Positions 1 to 6,980 of a stretch of DNA of 22,409 nt are shown one piece after another (position 1 is the first letter of the stretch; each line of letters opens with the position of its first letter). The stretch comes from UBA4207 sp964352405 (GTDB lineage Bacteria; Bdellovibrionota; Bacteriovoracia; Bacteriovoracales; Bacteriovoracaceae). The DNA lies in the NCBI GenBank assembly GCA_964352405.1, contig CAYGRY010000049.1:1-22409 (forward strand), read 5' to 3'. The translations under genes were made by a program, and so were the position numbers. Under the pieces are notes generated by a model. The model had not been told where the DNA came from. It saw nothing but the letters and a program-made list of their open reading frames with translations, and did not search any database.

Positions 1-827
1 TTAATGAAGTTCTTTCAAAAGAAAACTTTGTTATTAGAAGAACTGCCTATCGTCATTCTCAAGAATTTAAAGTTAAGCATTACTACTTCTCCGATCAACG
101 AACCAAAGGAAACGCGAGATTTTTAAACCAAATTAGCCAGAACACAGGCGATGGTCAGTTTGATGCCATTGATGCTTTAAGATCGAGAGAGTTTCTAGTC
201 AGCAATACTGAAACACGAACGACTCTGCCTCTTTCAAATACAGTTGAGATCCAGTGGAATAACTCCCTCGTAAGAAAAAAAGCCGTCACTGATAGTCTGC
301 TTATTGATGGCCGAAGCCTCACTGATAATTTTAGTTATGACCGAGTAAGCTATTTTAATGTCTCACAAGGTTATGATCTTGATCGAAAAAGTGAAGAGAT
401 AAACGAAAATCTAACTCGTCTGAGAATTGATACTGGAATCAGTATAAACTCATTTAATTTTGGTTTTAATGAGTTTTTCTTCTACGATACAAGTGAGCAT
501 ATTTTTAGTTTTAATATCTCCAAAGACTCGGAAAAATATAAGATATTTACGCGTTTTATCTATGATTCACTCACAACACCTGTAAAAAAATTGGCCACAC
601 TTGGTACAAAATTCAATGTTGTAAATTTATTTTTACTTGGGGCTGAACTTCAATATGACTTAGAAGATAAGCGTTATGCTAGCACGCAATATTCTATGCT
701 TTATAAACCAAGAAATGAATGTTGGGAAATTGATCTAAGACTTAGACGCGATCTTGTTGAAAAAAGAGTTAGCGTAAACTTTCTTTTAAATTTTAATGAT
801 AAGGGAAGCTCCTTTGCTAATTTCTAA
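1..827 (+). CDS. lptD: LPS-assembly outer-membrane protein LptD, C-terminal part (5' truncated)
   Basis: The reading frame is open from base 3 to the stop at 825-827, giving about 274 residues with no start inside the window, so the 5' end lies outside. The translation is an alternating polar/hydrophobic beta-strand pattern rich in Asn, Ser, Tyr and Phe. It ends with the signature of the LptD barrel C-terminus: a tyrosine-rich strand, then NECWEIDLRLRRDL (one Cys before the Trp), then a short VNFLLNF strand. LptD with LptE inserts lipopolysaccharide into the outer leaflet of the outer membrane. Family members usually have a C-terminal Cys pair for disulphides with the N-terminal domain; only one Cys is visible here. 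The next gene starts 13 bp after the stop. The family call rests on the C-terminal pattern only. Confidence 0.7.
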   Translation, partial: NEVLSKENFVIRRTAYRHSQEFKVKHYYFSDQRTKGNARFLNQISQNTGDGQFDAIDALRSREFLVSNTETRTTLPLSNTVEIQWNNSLVRKKAVTDSLLIDGRSLTDNFSYDRVSYFNVSQGYDLDRKSEEINENLTRLRIDTGISINSFNFGFNEFFFYDTSEHIFSFNISKDSEKYKIFTRFIYDSLTTPVKKLATLGTKFNVVNLFLLGAELQYDLEDKRYASTQYSMLYKPRNECWEIDLRLRRDLVEKRVSVNFLLNFNDKGSSFANF

Positions 828-840
828 TCAAAGACCTTCA

Positions 841-1389
841 ATGATCTTTGTCGATTTTAATGACAGTTTTACCTACAATATTTTGGCCTACCTCAAAAGT
901 TGGGGCGAAGTAATAGTTATCACCCCCAGCGATCTTGAAACCTATCTTCATCTTGATCATGCCCGTTTTATATGGGGTCCAGGACCTGGTTTAGCTGATG
1001 ATTATTTCTTGAACTTAGATTCTATAAGAGAAAGCTTAAATAATAAGACCCAGAAACATTTTGGAATATGTTTAGGTCACCAGCTAATAGCCCGATGTTT
1101 AGGCGGAATCTATAGAAAGTTGGATTCACCTAAGCATGGTATGAGCGATAAAATAGTATTACCTGAGTGGAGTAACTGGGGATTCAATAAAGCGGAGCTA
1201 GAAGTTCAGTTTTACAACTCTTTAGTCGTCGATATTAATGAAACTGATGATTTACGAGTTTTTAAACATCATAATGACGTATTAATGCTCTCAACTGATA
1301 GGCTGATTACTTGTCAGTTTCATCCCGAAAGTGTGGGAACATCTTGCCCTGAGACCTTCTTCAGCAACGTTATGCAAAATTTTCTATAA
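841..1389 (+). CDS. Class I glutamine amidotransferase, TrpG/PabA-like
   Basis: This 182-residue protein has the whole class I (triad) glutamine amidotransferase layout. It opens with the TrpG/PabA-type MIFVDFNDSFTYN strand, then the oxyanion GPGPG loop (residues 46-50), the nucleophile elbow FGICLGHQ with Cys77, and the FHPES motif with His161 and Glu163. Such subunits release ammonia from glutamine for a chorismate-using partner (TrpE or PabB). No partner is visible here. I chose the ATG at 841 because family members begin at this strand; an upstream in-frame ATG at 796 would overlap lptD by 32 bp. There is no good Shine-Dalgarno sequence before either start. The gene is followed after 8 bp by a TrpF-like gene. 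Whether it serves tryptophan, folate or another pathway cannot be read from the sequence. Confidence 0.8.
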   Translation: MIFVDFNDSFTYNILAYLKSWGEVIVITPSDLETYLHLDHARFIWGPGPGLADDYFLNLDSIRESLNNKTQKHFGICLGHQLIARCLGGIYRKLDSPKHGMSDKIVLPEWSNWGFNKAELEVQFYNSLVVDINETDDLRVFKHHNDVLMLSTDRLITCQFHPESVGTSCPETFFSNVMQNFL

Positions 1390-1397
1390 TAGAATAG

Positions 1398-2066
1398 ATG
1401 AAGAGCCTTAAAATAGACGGACTTTACGATGCAAAAACGATTACACAGCTTTTAAAGCTTGGAGTAAGGAGTTTTAGTTTTGATTTTAGACCGCAAAGTT
1501 TAAATTTTGTTCAGCACTATAGAGTCATTGAAATTCTAAAAGAAATCGGCATTACTTCTGATAAAAGATATTGTTTTCATTTTGGAAATGAATTTGCGCC
1601 ATTAATTGAAAAGTTTATTCAGGATTTAAATTCTGAAGTAGGCGTGACCGCCAATGATTGGGCTAACGGAATTATTAGTCTTGAGTTTAGTGGTCGAGTT
1701 GATTTTGATCAAATGGATCAATTTGATGTCCCTTATCGTTGGCATCTGTTCTCTGGCACTAACTGGTCAGTTGCATCGAAAGCAAAAAACTTAAGAGGCA
1801 TTGTTCTACCTTTTGAAATGCTTGAAGATTCCTTTGAAGCAGGATCATTAAGTTCACTATGTATGAACCTACATACGACTTTTAGAAATATTGATTTCCA
1901 TTTGGAAAGAGAATGGAATTCAAATGTTTTTTCGACATTGATGGATCTTTTTGACTTTGAAGATATCAGTTTACCTATCAACCAAGATGTCGAAATTTGT
2001 TTTAGAAACGTAGATCCCAAAAAACTTGAAACTGGCATTAAGCCTTTTTTATGTTCTATAAAATAA
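1398..2066 (+). CDS. TrpF-like beta/alpha-barrel protein, probably lacking the catalytic Cys
   Basis: This 222-residue protein starts like phosphoribosylanthranilate isomerase (TrpF). Its KIDGLYDAKTITQLLKLGVR segment followed by SFSFDFRPQSLNFV aligns by eye with the TrpF pattern KICGLt..eda..a...Ga..lGfif...SpR.v. The invariant catalytic Cys of the KICG motif is Asp7 here, and I cannot find the usual glycine-rich phosphate-binding strands in the C-terminal half. It is therefore best described as a diverged TrpF-fold protein of unknown activity. It sits 8 bp after a TrpG-like amidotransferase and 13 bp before surE, so co-transcription is likely. The start is ATG at 1398, with no clear ribosome-binding site. 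A perfect TATAAT (1385-1390) overlaps the upstream stop codon but lacks a -35 box and may be chance. Confidence 0.5.
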   Translation: MKSLKIDGLYDAKTITQLLKLGVRSFSFDFRPQSLNFVQHYRVIEILKEIGITSDKRYCFHFGNEFAPLIEKFIQDLNSEVGVTANDWANGIISLEFSGRVDFDQMDQFDVPYRWHLFSGTNWSVASKAKNLRGIVLPFEMLEDSFEAGSLSSLCMNLHTTFRNIDFHLEREWNSNVFSTLMDLFDFEDISLPINQDVEICFRNVDPKKLETGIKPFLCSIK

Positions 2067-2079
2067 AATTGGAGAAATC

Positions 2080-2838
2080 GTGAAGATTCTACTCGTCAAT
2101 GACGATGGCGTTCATGCACCTGGTATTAAGGCTTTAAAGAAGGCGCTTGATCCTCTTGGAGAAGTTATTGTTATTGCCCCTTTAGAAGAGCGCTCTACTA
2201 CCGGGCATACTTTGACTTTAGATCACACTTTAAGATTAGTTGAGATTGAAAAAAATATTTACGGTTGTAGTGGGTATCCAGCTGACTGCACCCTCATGGG
2301 TTTAGCGCAAGTCATGAAGGATAAAAAACCGGATGTCGTCGTCTCTGGAATCAACCGCGGTGCCAATCTAGGTCAAGATATCTATTATTCCGGTACAGCG
2401 GCAGGAGCTCGAGAAGCAGTTTTTCATAATGTGCCAGGAATTTCAATTTCACTAGTTTTAGAATTCAATCATTCTCATGAGAAGCCACTTTATGAAGTCG
2501 CCGGGTTATGGGCAAGAAAAGTATTGGAAGCCGGTCTGCATAAAGAATTAGGACCACTTCAAATGTTAAATATTAATGTCCCCAATATTGAGAATCCTAA
2601 AGGCGCAAAGATAACTTCTCTTGGATTTAGAAATTATTCGGAAGAAATTTCTGAGCGCCAAGACTTCAGAGGTCGTCCTTACTTTTGGATAGGAGGCGTC
2701 TACAAAGGGCATTCGAACGATGATGGTTCTGATTGCCAGAGTGTTGAACTCGGTCATGTTTCTATAACACCTCTAAATCTTATCGCTCAAAGTTCCGATG
2801 AGTTAGGAAACTGGGCAAAGAAAGTTTCAATACTTTAG
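2080..2838 (+). CDS. surE: 5'/3'-nucleotidase SurE
   Basis: This is a full-length SurE (252 residues). SurE is a metal-dependent phosphatase acting on nucleoside 5'- and 3'-monophosphates in the cytoplasm. The metal-binding residues Asp8 and Asp9 lie in NDDGVHAPGI, Ser39 is in the ERSTTGHTLTL loop, and the SGINRGANLG loop (residues 89-98) supplies the Asn ligand. The YYSGTAAGAREA segment is also typical of the family. Translation starts at GTG 2080, five bases after a GGAG Shine-Dalgarno (2071-2074). The next gene is an NlpD-like LysM/M23 lipoprotein. This order resembles surE-(pcm)-nlpD in gammaproteobacteria, without pcm and without rpoS afterwards. Confidence 0.95.
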   Translation: MKILLVNDDGVHAPGIKALKKALDPLGEVIVIAPLEERSTTGHTLTLDHTLRLVEIEKNIYGCSGYPADCTLMGLAQVMKDKKPDVVVSGINRGANLGQDIYYSGTAAGAREAVFHNVPGISISLVLEFNHSHEKPLYEVAGLWARKVLEAGLHKELGPLQMLNINVPNIENPKGAKITSLGFRNYSEEISERQDFRGRPYFWIGGVYKGHSNDDGSDCQSVELGHVSITPLNLIAQSSDELGNWAKKVSIL

Positions 2839-2843
2839 ATGCT

Positions 2844-2859
2844 CTTCGAGGACTCGAAG
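2844..2859 (+). promoter_or_regulatory. Perfect inverted repeat covering the ribosome-binding site of the M23 gene
   Basis: CTTCGAG (2844-2850) and CTCGAAG (2853-2859) are exact reverse complements with GA between them. In RNA this would give a six-base-pair stem with a GGAC loop. The 3' arm contains the start of the AAGGAG ribosome-binding site (2857-2862) of the gene starting at 2872. It could therefore mask translation initiation, or simply be a chance palindrome in a 33-bp gap. Confidence 0.35.
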
Positions 2860-2871
2860 GAGTAAACATTT

Positions 2872-3540
2872 ATGCTACGAATGGTTCAAACCATCATCCT
2901 ATCTTTCCTGTTTGCAAGTTGTGCGAACATGATGAGAAGTGGAAAGCATATTGTGGTCGAAAACTCAGACACCTTAACAAAAATAGCAAAAGATTATGAT
3001 CTTAGTGTTGCAGAATTAAGAGCTGCAAACTCAGGTCAATCTCCAGTGGCAGGACGATTATATTTTATTCCTCAACGCAGAGGTATTTTAGGTCGCTCTA
3101 CGGCATCTATCGATGATGGCAATATTACAGAAGCCTATCTGAACTCTGGTGAATTTGTATGGCCGGTTCCATCGAGTAAGCAAATTTCTTCTGGTTTTGG
3201 TAAACGCTGGGGAAAACATCACGAAGGTATCGATATACCTGGTCGATCTGGTACATCTATCGTCGCAGCAAGTGATGGCAAGGTTATCTATTCAGGTTCT
3301 GGTATTGGCGGCTACGGTAATATTACAGTAATTCTCCATGATAACGGCTACCATACGGTCTACGCTCATGCGAAAGAGAATCTCACAGTGGCAGGTCAAC
3401 GAGTCTATAAAGGACAAGTCATTGCTAAGCTTGGGCAAAGTGGCCGATCTACGGGGCCTCATTTACATTTTGAAATCCGAAGAAACTCTAGACCGGTAAA
3501 TCCAACTCGAGTTCTAGCGATGGATGGAATTAAACGTTAG
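2872..3540 (+). CDS. LysM + M23 metallopeptidase lipoprotein (NlpD/EnvC-like murein hydrolase)
   Basis: This 222-residue protein has a short N-terminal signal with a lipobox-like FAS-Cys17, so it is probably a lipoprotein. A LysM peptidoglycan-binding motif spans about residues 26-67. The M23 (lysostaphin-type) endopeptidase domain spans about residues 95-215. The zinc and catalytic residues appear intact: H117 and D121 in HHEGID, H166 in YAHA, and H197/H199 in GPHLHFE. It may therefore cut peptide cross-links itself, unlike E. coli NlpD, which has lost these residues and acts as an amidase activator. The position after surE supports an NlpD-like origin. The start is ATG 2872, nine bases after AAGGAG. 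The 3' end overlaps the convergent exonuclease gene by 11 bp. Confidence 0.9.
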   Translation: MLRMVQTIILSFLFASCANMMRSGKHIVVENSDTLTKIAKDYDLSVAELRAANSGQSPVAGRLYFIPQRRGILGRSTASIDDGNITEAYLNSGEFVWPVPSSKQISSGFGKRWGKHHEGIDIPGRSGTSIVAASDGKVIYSGSGIGGYGNITVILHDNGYHTVYAHAKENLTVAGQRVYKGQVIAKLGQSGRSTGPHLHFEIRRNSRPVNPTRVLAMDGIKR

Positions 3541-4132
3541 TTTTCTTATTGATCTTGATTAAATCTAGGTACATCCTGGCCGTATTTATAGCATCTTCAA
3601 GAGCTGTGTGAGCTACATCTCCCATCTTCAGATACTTCATCATACCTGAGCCTGAAGCACATTCTTTAGGAAGAAGACCCATATCGATCATACCAAAAGC
3701 TATACTTGATAGGTCATTAACTTGGTGATGAAAATGCTCTCGCATAAAATCCCAACCAAGATCTCTATTCATAAAAGGTAAATCAATGGCATTCATAGAT
3801 TTTCCAAAAAGAATAATTTTACCACGAGGAGAGTCTTTAAAATATTCTGAGACTTCAGGTTGACGGGCATAGCTTCGAATTTCTTCTTTAAAGTCAGCTA
3901 ACGAAATACCTTCACTATGAGCTTTTTCAATAAGCTCTTTATTATGTTCAACCACCCAAGGATCAAGTCTAGGCTTTAAACTCTCAAATGAAGGACATTT
4001 TACATAAAAATGTTTTGCCATTGAAAGAGGGATCTCATCTTCATTAGTATCAAAGGGGACCATGGCAAATTCAATAATCAGATCGTCTTCAGCAAGACCG
4101 GTAGCTTCAATATCAAAAGAAAGGTAACGCAA
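3530..4132 (-). CDS. DEDDh-family 3'-5' exonuclease (DnaQ-like fold)
   Basis: This 200-residue protein has the three exonuclease motifs. ExoI is SFDIEATG with Asp and Glu near residues 7 and 9, an ExoII-like AIDLPFMNRD lies in the middle, and ExoIII is HTALEDA with the His and Asp of the DEDDh subgroup. The family hydrolyses single-stranded DNA or RNA from the 3' end; relatives include RNase T, oligoribonuclease and the PolIII epsilon subunit. There is no polymerase or clamp-binding segment to assign it to replication. The start is TTG at 4132, chosen because AGGAG lies five bases upstream, overlapping the previous gene's stop codon, and because the protein then begins directly with the first beta strand. 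It is likely co-transcribed with the EEP gene upstream. Confidence 0.85.
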   Translation of the reverse strand: MRYLSFDIEATGLAEDDLIIEFAMVPFDTNEDEIPLSMAKHFYVKCPSFESLKPRLDPWVVEHNKELIEKAHSEGISLADFKEEIRSYARQPEVSEYFKDSPRGKIILFGKSMNAIDLPFMNRDLGWDFMREHFHHQVNDLSSIAFGMIDMGLLPKECASGSGMMKYLKMGDVAHTALEDAINTARMYLDLIKINKKTNV

Positions 4133-4140
4133 AATGACTC

Positions 4141-5064
4141 CTAACGAGCGTATTTAAACTCAACTTGAACAGGACAGTGATCGCTAACTCCAATGAAAGA
4201 GTCACCAAGATCTGCTTCAGGTGTTGGTTGGCAGCTTACTCGTGCACAATGAGCACCAACTTTAGCATTGATAAATTTTAAATTGCCGTTATGAAGAATA
4301 TGATCAAGATGTGATGGGGCCATATTCCCGTCGTGCTGATCACCCTGCCAGTACGAAGTACAGCTTAGTGAAGAACTTGTGTTTCTAAGATCATTTTCTT
4401 TTAAAAAATCCTCAAATTGAACTGCACCAGGTGTTTGCTCAAAATAACTAGTCGTATTGAAATCGCCAAGGATAACAATATCGGTAATTGATTTTTCATT
4501 TAACTCTTTCATCACGACAGAGAGAACTTCATGCTGTTCACGACGAGTATTTCTATTTCTTTGGCCAGAGCCAGCTTTTAAATGAACTGCTATGACCGCG
4601 ATTTGCTTTTTAGTTTCTTTATTTTTTAAAATAACAACAAGGGCAGGGCGCAGACCATAGTTACATCGAGTTGAAAGTGACACACGCCAGTCTTCAACAG
4701 AGTTAATAAGTTCGAACTTAGATTGATCGAAGGCAATTGCCACTTTTTGATCAGCAGTTCCACCGCATTCAGACATAATCATTTGATGATTTGAAAACTT
4801 CTCTTTGATGATTGATTCAAATAATGGGCCATTAATAATTTCTTGAAAGGCCATAATATCAGACTTGATATCGCCTAAAATTTGGTTAAGAGCAGTCGGA
4901 TTGGTTGCTCCGTCTATAGGTCTAATATCGCTAGGGACACCCTCTATCGCGCTAAAATTTCTAACGTTATAAGTAGAAATATTGAATGATTCGAAGGCAT
5001 GAAGATGGCCAAAGGGAATGATGGCAGCAGCTAAAAATAGGAATCTGACGAAGTTCAATTTCAT
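4141..5064 (-). CDS. Secreted endonuclease/exonuclease/phosphatase (DNase I fold) protein
   Basis: This 307-residue protein starts at ATG 5064 with a clear signal peptide (MKLNFVRFLFLAAAIIPFG, cleavage probably after HAFA/HAF). An in-frame ATG 33 bases upstream would put 11 extra residues before the signal and has no ribosome-binding site, whereas AGAAGG precedes 5064. EEP-fold motifs are present in order: STYNVRNF, AFQEI with the metal-binding Glu, AVHLKAG with the catalytic His, LGDFNTT, and SDHCPVQVEF with the Asp-His pair. Several Cys residues suggest disulphides in the periplasm or outside. It could be a nuclease or a phosphodiesterase; the sequence does not decide. In a predatory bacterium a secreted nuclease for prey DNA would make sense, but that is inference. 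Confidence 0.85.
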   Translation of the reverse strand: MKLNFVRFLFLAAAIIPFGHLHAFESFNISTYNVRNFSAIEGVPSDIRPIDGATNPTALNQILGDIKSDIMAFQEIINGPLFESIIKEKFSNHQMIMSECGGTADQKVAIAFDQSKFELINSVEDWRVSLSTRCNYGLRPALVVILKNKETKKQIAVIAVHLKAGSGQRNRNTRREQHEVLSVVMKELNEKSITDIVILGDFNTTSYFEQTPGAVQFEDFLKENDLRNTSSSLSCTSYWQGDQHDGNMAPSHLDHILHNGNLKFINAKVGAHCARVSCQPTPEADLGDSFIGVSDHCPVQVEFKYAR

Positions 5065-5099
5065 GGCGCTACCTTCTAAAAGTAATGAAATACTCAATT

Positions 5100-5129
5100 A
5101 TTTTAGAGAGGTATGAACTCTTATGGCAA
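5100..5129 (-). promoter_or_regulatory. Probable sigma-70-type promoter for the EEP nuclease-like gene
   Basis: Read on the minus strand, TTGCCA (5129-5124) and TAAAAT (5105-5100) are separated by 18 bp. Each matches five of six consensus bases. The predicted start near 5093 leaves a leader of about 29 nt before ATG 5064. Confidence 0.5.
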
Positions 5130-5158
5130 ACTTAATTCTATGTTTGTTACGCGATGCT

Positions 5159-5431
5159 TTATAGGTAACTTATTGAAATTGTGGTTATTTTCATTTCAAG
5201 TAATTTCTTAACAGAAATCAAACATGATAATTCTTCAACATCTCCTAGCTTCACCACACATTTTTTACAAATACCCTCACCATAACAACTAGATGCAACC
5301 GGGATGTTTTCTCGTCTTAAATATTCCATGAGAGTTAAGTTTAAATCTTCACTCTTAACTTCTATTATCTTTACGAGACTGTTGCTGGCAAGGCCAAAAA
5401 TGGAAACACTATGAATACTATTTATCGACAT
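5159..5431 (-). CDS. Short [2Fe-2S] ferredoxin-like protein
   Basis: This 90-residue protein has the beta-grasp ferredoxin layout. An N-terminal strand pair is followed by a LMEYLRRENIPVASSCYG helix/loop and then the cluster loop, with Cys49, Cys55 and Cys58 spaced C-x5-C-x2-C as in adrenodoxin-type ferredoxins. A fourth Cys (Cys70, in EELSC) follows only 11 residues later, where family members such as E. coli Fdx have about 35. The loop and helix usually found between the third and fourth ligands therefore appear to be deleted, while the last strand (MKITTISI) is kept. It would carry one electron if the cluster forms. It overlaps the upstream lipoprotein gene by 10 bp, so translational coupling is likely. 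The redox partner is unknown. Confidence 0.75.
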   Translation of the reverse strand: MSINSIHSVSIFGLASNSLVKIIEVKSEDLNLTLMEYLRRENIPVASSCYGEGICKKCVVKLGDVEELSCLISVKKLLEMKITTISISYL

Positions 5432-6744
5432 AAAAGGTTTGCATCTGATCTATCGTCAATGGCGATAGTATGCTGTTCATTTGGAAAATCACCCCACGCC
5501 CATACCTCTCCAAGTCTGGGTGTATGGTAAATAGGGAAGTCCATCTTCAAAAAGAGATCCAAATTTGAGTTAGATCCTCGGGAAGATTCATAAAGCATTC
5601 GAGCTGGATCGTAGAGGAACTGATGTCTTGGAAAGGCGAGATAAGCTTCTAGGTCACCGCTCTTAGAAGCACTATTAATAGAATACTGTAAAAGATTATA
5701 AATATGCTGACCTGGATCTCTGCCTTTAAACGAAGTTAGAAGAAGGTTGGAGCTTGTGGAATTAATTAAGCATATTGGAGCGGGTCTAAGTGCAGGTCTC
5801 TGCTCAAGAAGAGTTCGCTGACCCTGAACAAATTTGGGGTTTTGTAGTTCAACAGAAGTGATAAAGATAAAGCTATCTTTACCTTTGTTTCTCGCAACAA
5901 CATTATAATTAACACCTGGGTCAGGTCTAACGAGATAAACAGAGTTCGAATAAAGATCGATATCAAAATTGCACTGAACCTTAGAATCATTAAAAGACTT
6001 AGAATCAAAGTTTGGAATTTTTAACGGTTTTAAAGGCTTTTGGTTTTTTAATATTTTTGGCAGGCGCGTCCATTTTAACGATGGAAGTGATTCACCGCTT
6101 TTTAAAATCTGTCCGGCTTTAAAGAAGGCACTATTAGAAACTTCATTGATCAGTGGCTCTTTATACTTATCTAAATAATTAGCAAAGGGAGAGCCGATCT
6201 CCATAGTACTTGGAAATAACTTTTCTGCTAAGGCTAGATAGTGATTCATTGATTTCAATTTTAAACGATCAGTTAGATCATATAGACCCTGCCATAGTGG
6301 CATACTGTCGCCATGGTTGAAATAATCAAAAAAGGCCCATTCATTATTTTTATATAAACCAATTTGAAGTCTTGACCAAGGCGAAGTCGTTGCAGGTCTT
6401 ACTGACATTTGTTGCAGGATTGAAATAATAAGTTCTTCTTCTATTTTTAAATTAGCTTTCTTGAAAGTGTCTAAAAGGATTTGATTATCTTCGGCTGAGT
6501 GAGTTGCTATGCTTTCATTCGCTTTACAAGAGAGAAGTTGAGAGGGTTTTTGTTTTAAAGGTATGTCATTTTGAGTGTCTTCTATAAAATCAATGTAAGA
6601 ACTGCAGCCACTAATCAATAGAAAGAGCAGTAGAAGCGGTTGAAACTGTTTTTGTCGGATAAACGAGAGTATTTTCTTGATGAAAAGCAAGAGCACTTTA
6701 GTAAAGCTTTTCAAAACGCTGGAAGTAGTTGAAAACATGGCCAA
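5422..6744 (-). CDS. Lipoprotein of unknown function
   Basis: I do not recognise this 440-residue protein. It has a hydrophobic segment at about residues 37-46 ending in a good lipobox, LISG-Cys47, so it should be lipid-anchored. The 36 residues before that segment are unusually long for a lipoprotein signal and contain another hydrophobic stretch, so the true start may lie downstream at a non-ATG codon. The mature part is mixed alpha/beta with no repeats or catalytic signature I can name. Conspicuous blocks are NNEWAFFDYFNHGDSMPLW near residue 130, a Pro/Lys-rich linker near 225-245, and GEVWAWGDFPNEQHTIAIDD close to the C-terminus. It ends within the start of the ferredoxin gene (10-bp overlap). 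Confidence 0.75.
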   Translation of the reverse strand: MAMFSTTSSVLKSFTKVLLLFIKKILSFIRQKQFQPLLLLFLLISGCSSYIDFIEDTQNDIPLKQKPSQLLSCKANESIATHSAEDNQILLDTFKKANLKIEEELIISILQQMSVRPATTSPWSRLQIGLYKNNEWAFFDYFNHGDSMPLWQGLYDLTDRLKLKSMNHYLALAEKLFPSTMEIGSPFANYLDKYKEPLINEVSNSAFFKAGQILKSGESLPSLKWTRLPKILKNQKPLKPLKIPNFDSKSFNDSKVQCNFDIDLYSNSVYLVRPDPGVNYNVVARNKGKDSFIFITSVELQNPKFVQGQRTLLEQRPALRPAPICLINSTSSNLLLTSFKGRDPGQHIYNLLQYSINSASKSGDLEAYLAFPRHQFLYDPARMLYESSRGSNSNLDLFLKMDFPIYHTPRLGEVWAWGDFPNEQHTIAIDDRSDANLLCR

Positions 6745-6815
6745 AAGAGGTTCCTGGGAAGTCTATTTAGCCTCTATTGTAGTAGGCCTAGGGGCAGAGT
6801 GCAACGAGGCTTTAG

Positions 6816-6843
6816 ATTATTTTGCTGGAAATAATTGCCTCAA
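6816..6843 (-). promoter_or_regulatory. Possible promoter for the 5422-6744 lipoprotein gene
   Basis: On the minus strand, TTGAGG (6843-6838) and AATAAT (6821-6816) are separated by 16 bp, with four and five matches to consensus. The predicted start near 6809 gives a leader of about 65 nt. It points away from the sRNA promoter just beside it. Confidence 0.35.
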
Positions 6844-6876
6844 GTTCTTTTCGCTTTTATAGAATAAATTTTTGCG

Positions 6877-6882
6877 TATAAT
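6877..6882 (+). promoter_or_regulatory. Perfect -10 box of the candidate small RNA
   Basis: TATAAT matches the consensus exactly and lies 7-8 bases before the first structured base of the candidate RNA (6889). No good -35 hexamer is found at 16-18 bp (the best sequence is CTTTTA), so an activator or another sigma factor may be needed. Confidence 0.5.
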
Positions 6883-6888
6883 AAAAGT

Positions 6889-6964
6889 GTGGATGACAGG
6901 ATGTTGACCACGTAGAGGCAGGATGCCGAAAAGAAGGGAGCTTTTGCAGGGGCTCCCTTTTTTT
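6889..6964 (+). ncRNA. Candidate CsrA/RsmA-binding small RNA (Rsm/Csr type)
   Basis: The intergenic segment has the three parts of a small RNA gene: a perfect -10 box (6877-6882), structured RNA, and an intrinsic terminator. Hairpin 1 pairs GTGG (6889-6892) with CCAC (6908-6911). After an A-A mismatch it closes with ACA (6896-6898) against TGT (6902-6904) around GGA. Hairpin 2 is GGCA (6917-6920) against TGCC (6924-6927), also around GGA. Both tips therefore read C-AGGAU-G. A third GGATG sits at 6891-6895. GGA exposed in hairpin loops, often as AGGA/ANGGA, is the known recognition element of the CsrA/RsmA translational regulator, and CsrB/RsmZ-type RNAs carry several copies to titrate it. The alternative is a structured attenuator leader of the GNAT gene that follows. 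No protein-coding frame fits. Confidence 0.55.
6934..6964 (+). terminator. Strong Rho-independent terminator of the candidate small RNA
   Basis: AAGGGAGC (6934-6941) pairs perfectly with GCTCCCTT (6952-6959) around a 10-base loop, and the stem runs into an uninterrupted T tract (6958-6964). It is the only clear intrinsic terminator I found in the window. Confidence 0.85.
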
Positions 6965-6980
6965 ATTTCTTTTTTTGAAC

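Noticed and set aside
1385..1390. TATAAT as a real promoter for the TrpF-like gene
   Set aside because: It arises from the Leu codon and stop codon of the upstream gene, and no -35 box is present; kept only as a parallel to the site at 10917.
6677..6862. Open frame of 61 codons on the plus strand across the 5' end of the lipoprotein gene
   Set aside because: It lies opposite the lipoprotein signal region and its promoter, has no ribosome-binding site, and its product looks like no protein family.
6889..6964. c-di-GMP (GEMM) riboswitch before the GNAT gene
   Set aside because: These riboswitches are known in predatory bacteria, but the conserved GEMM core and tetraloop-receptor sequences are not present.
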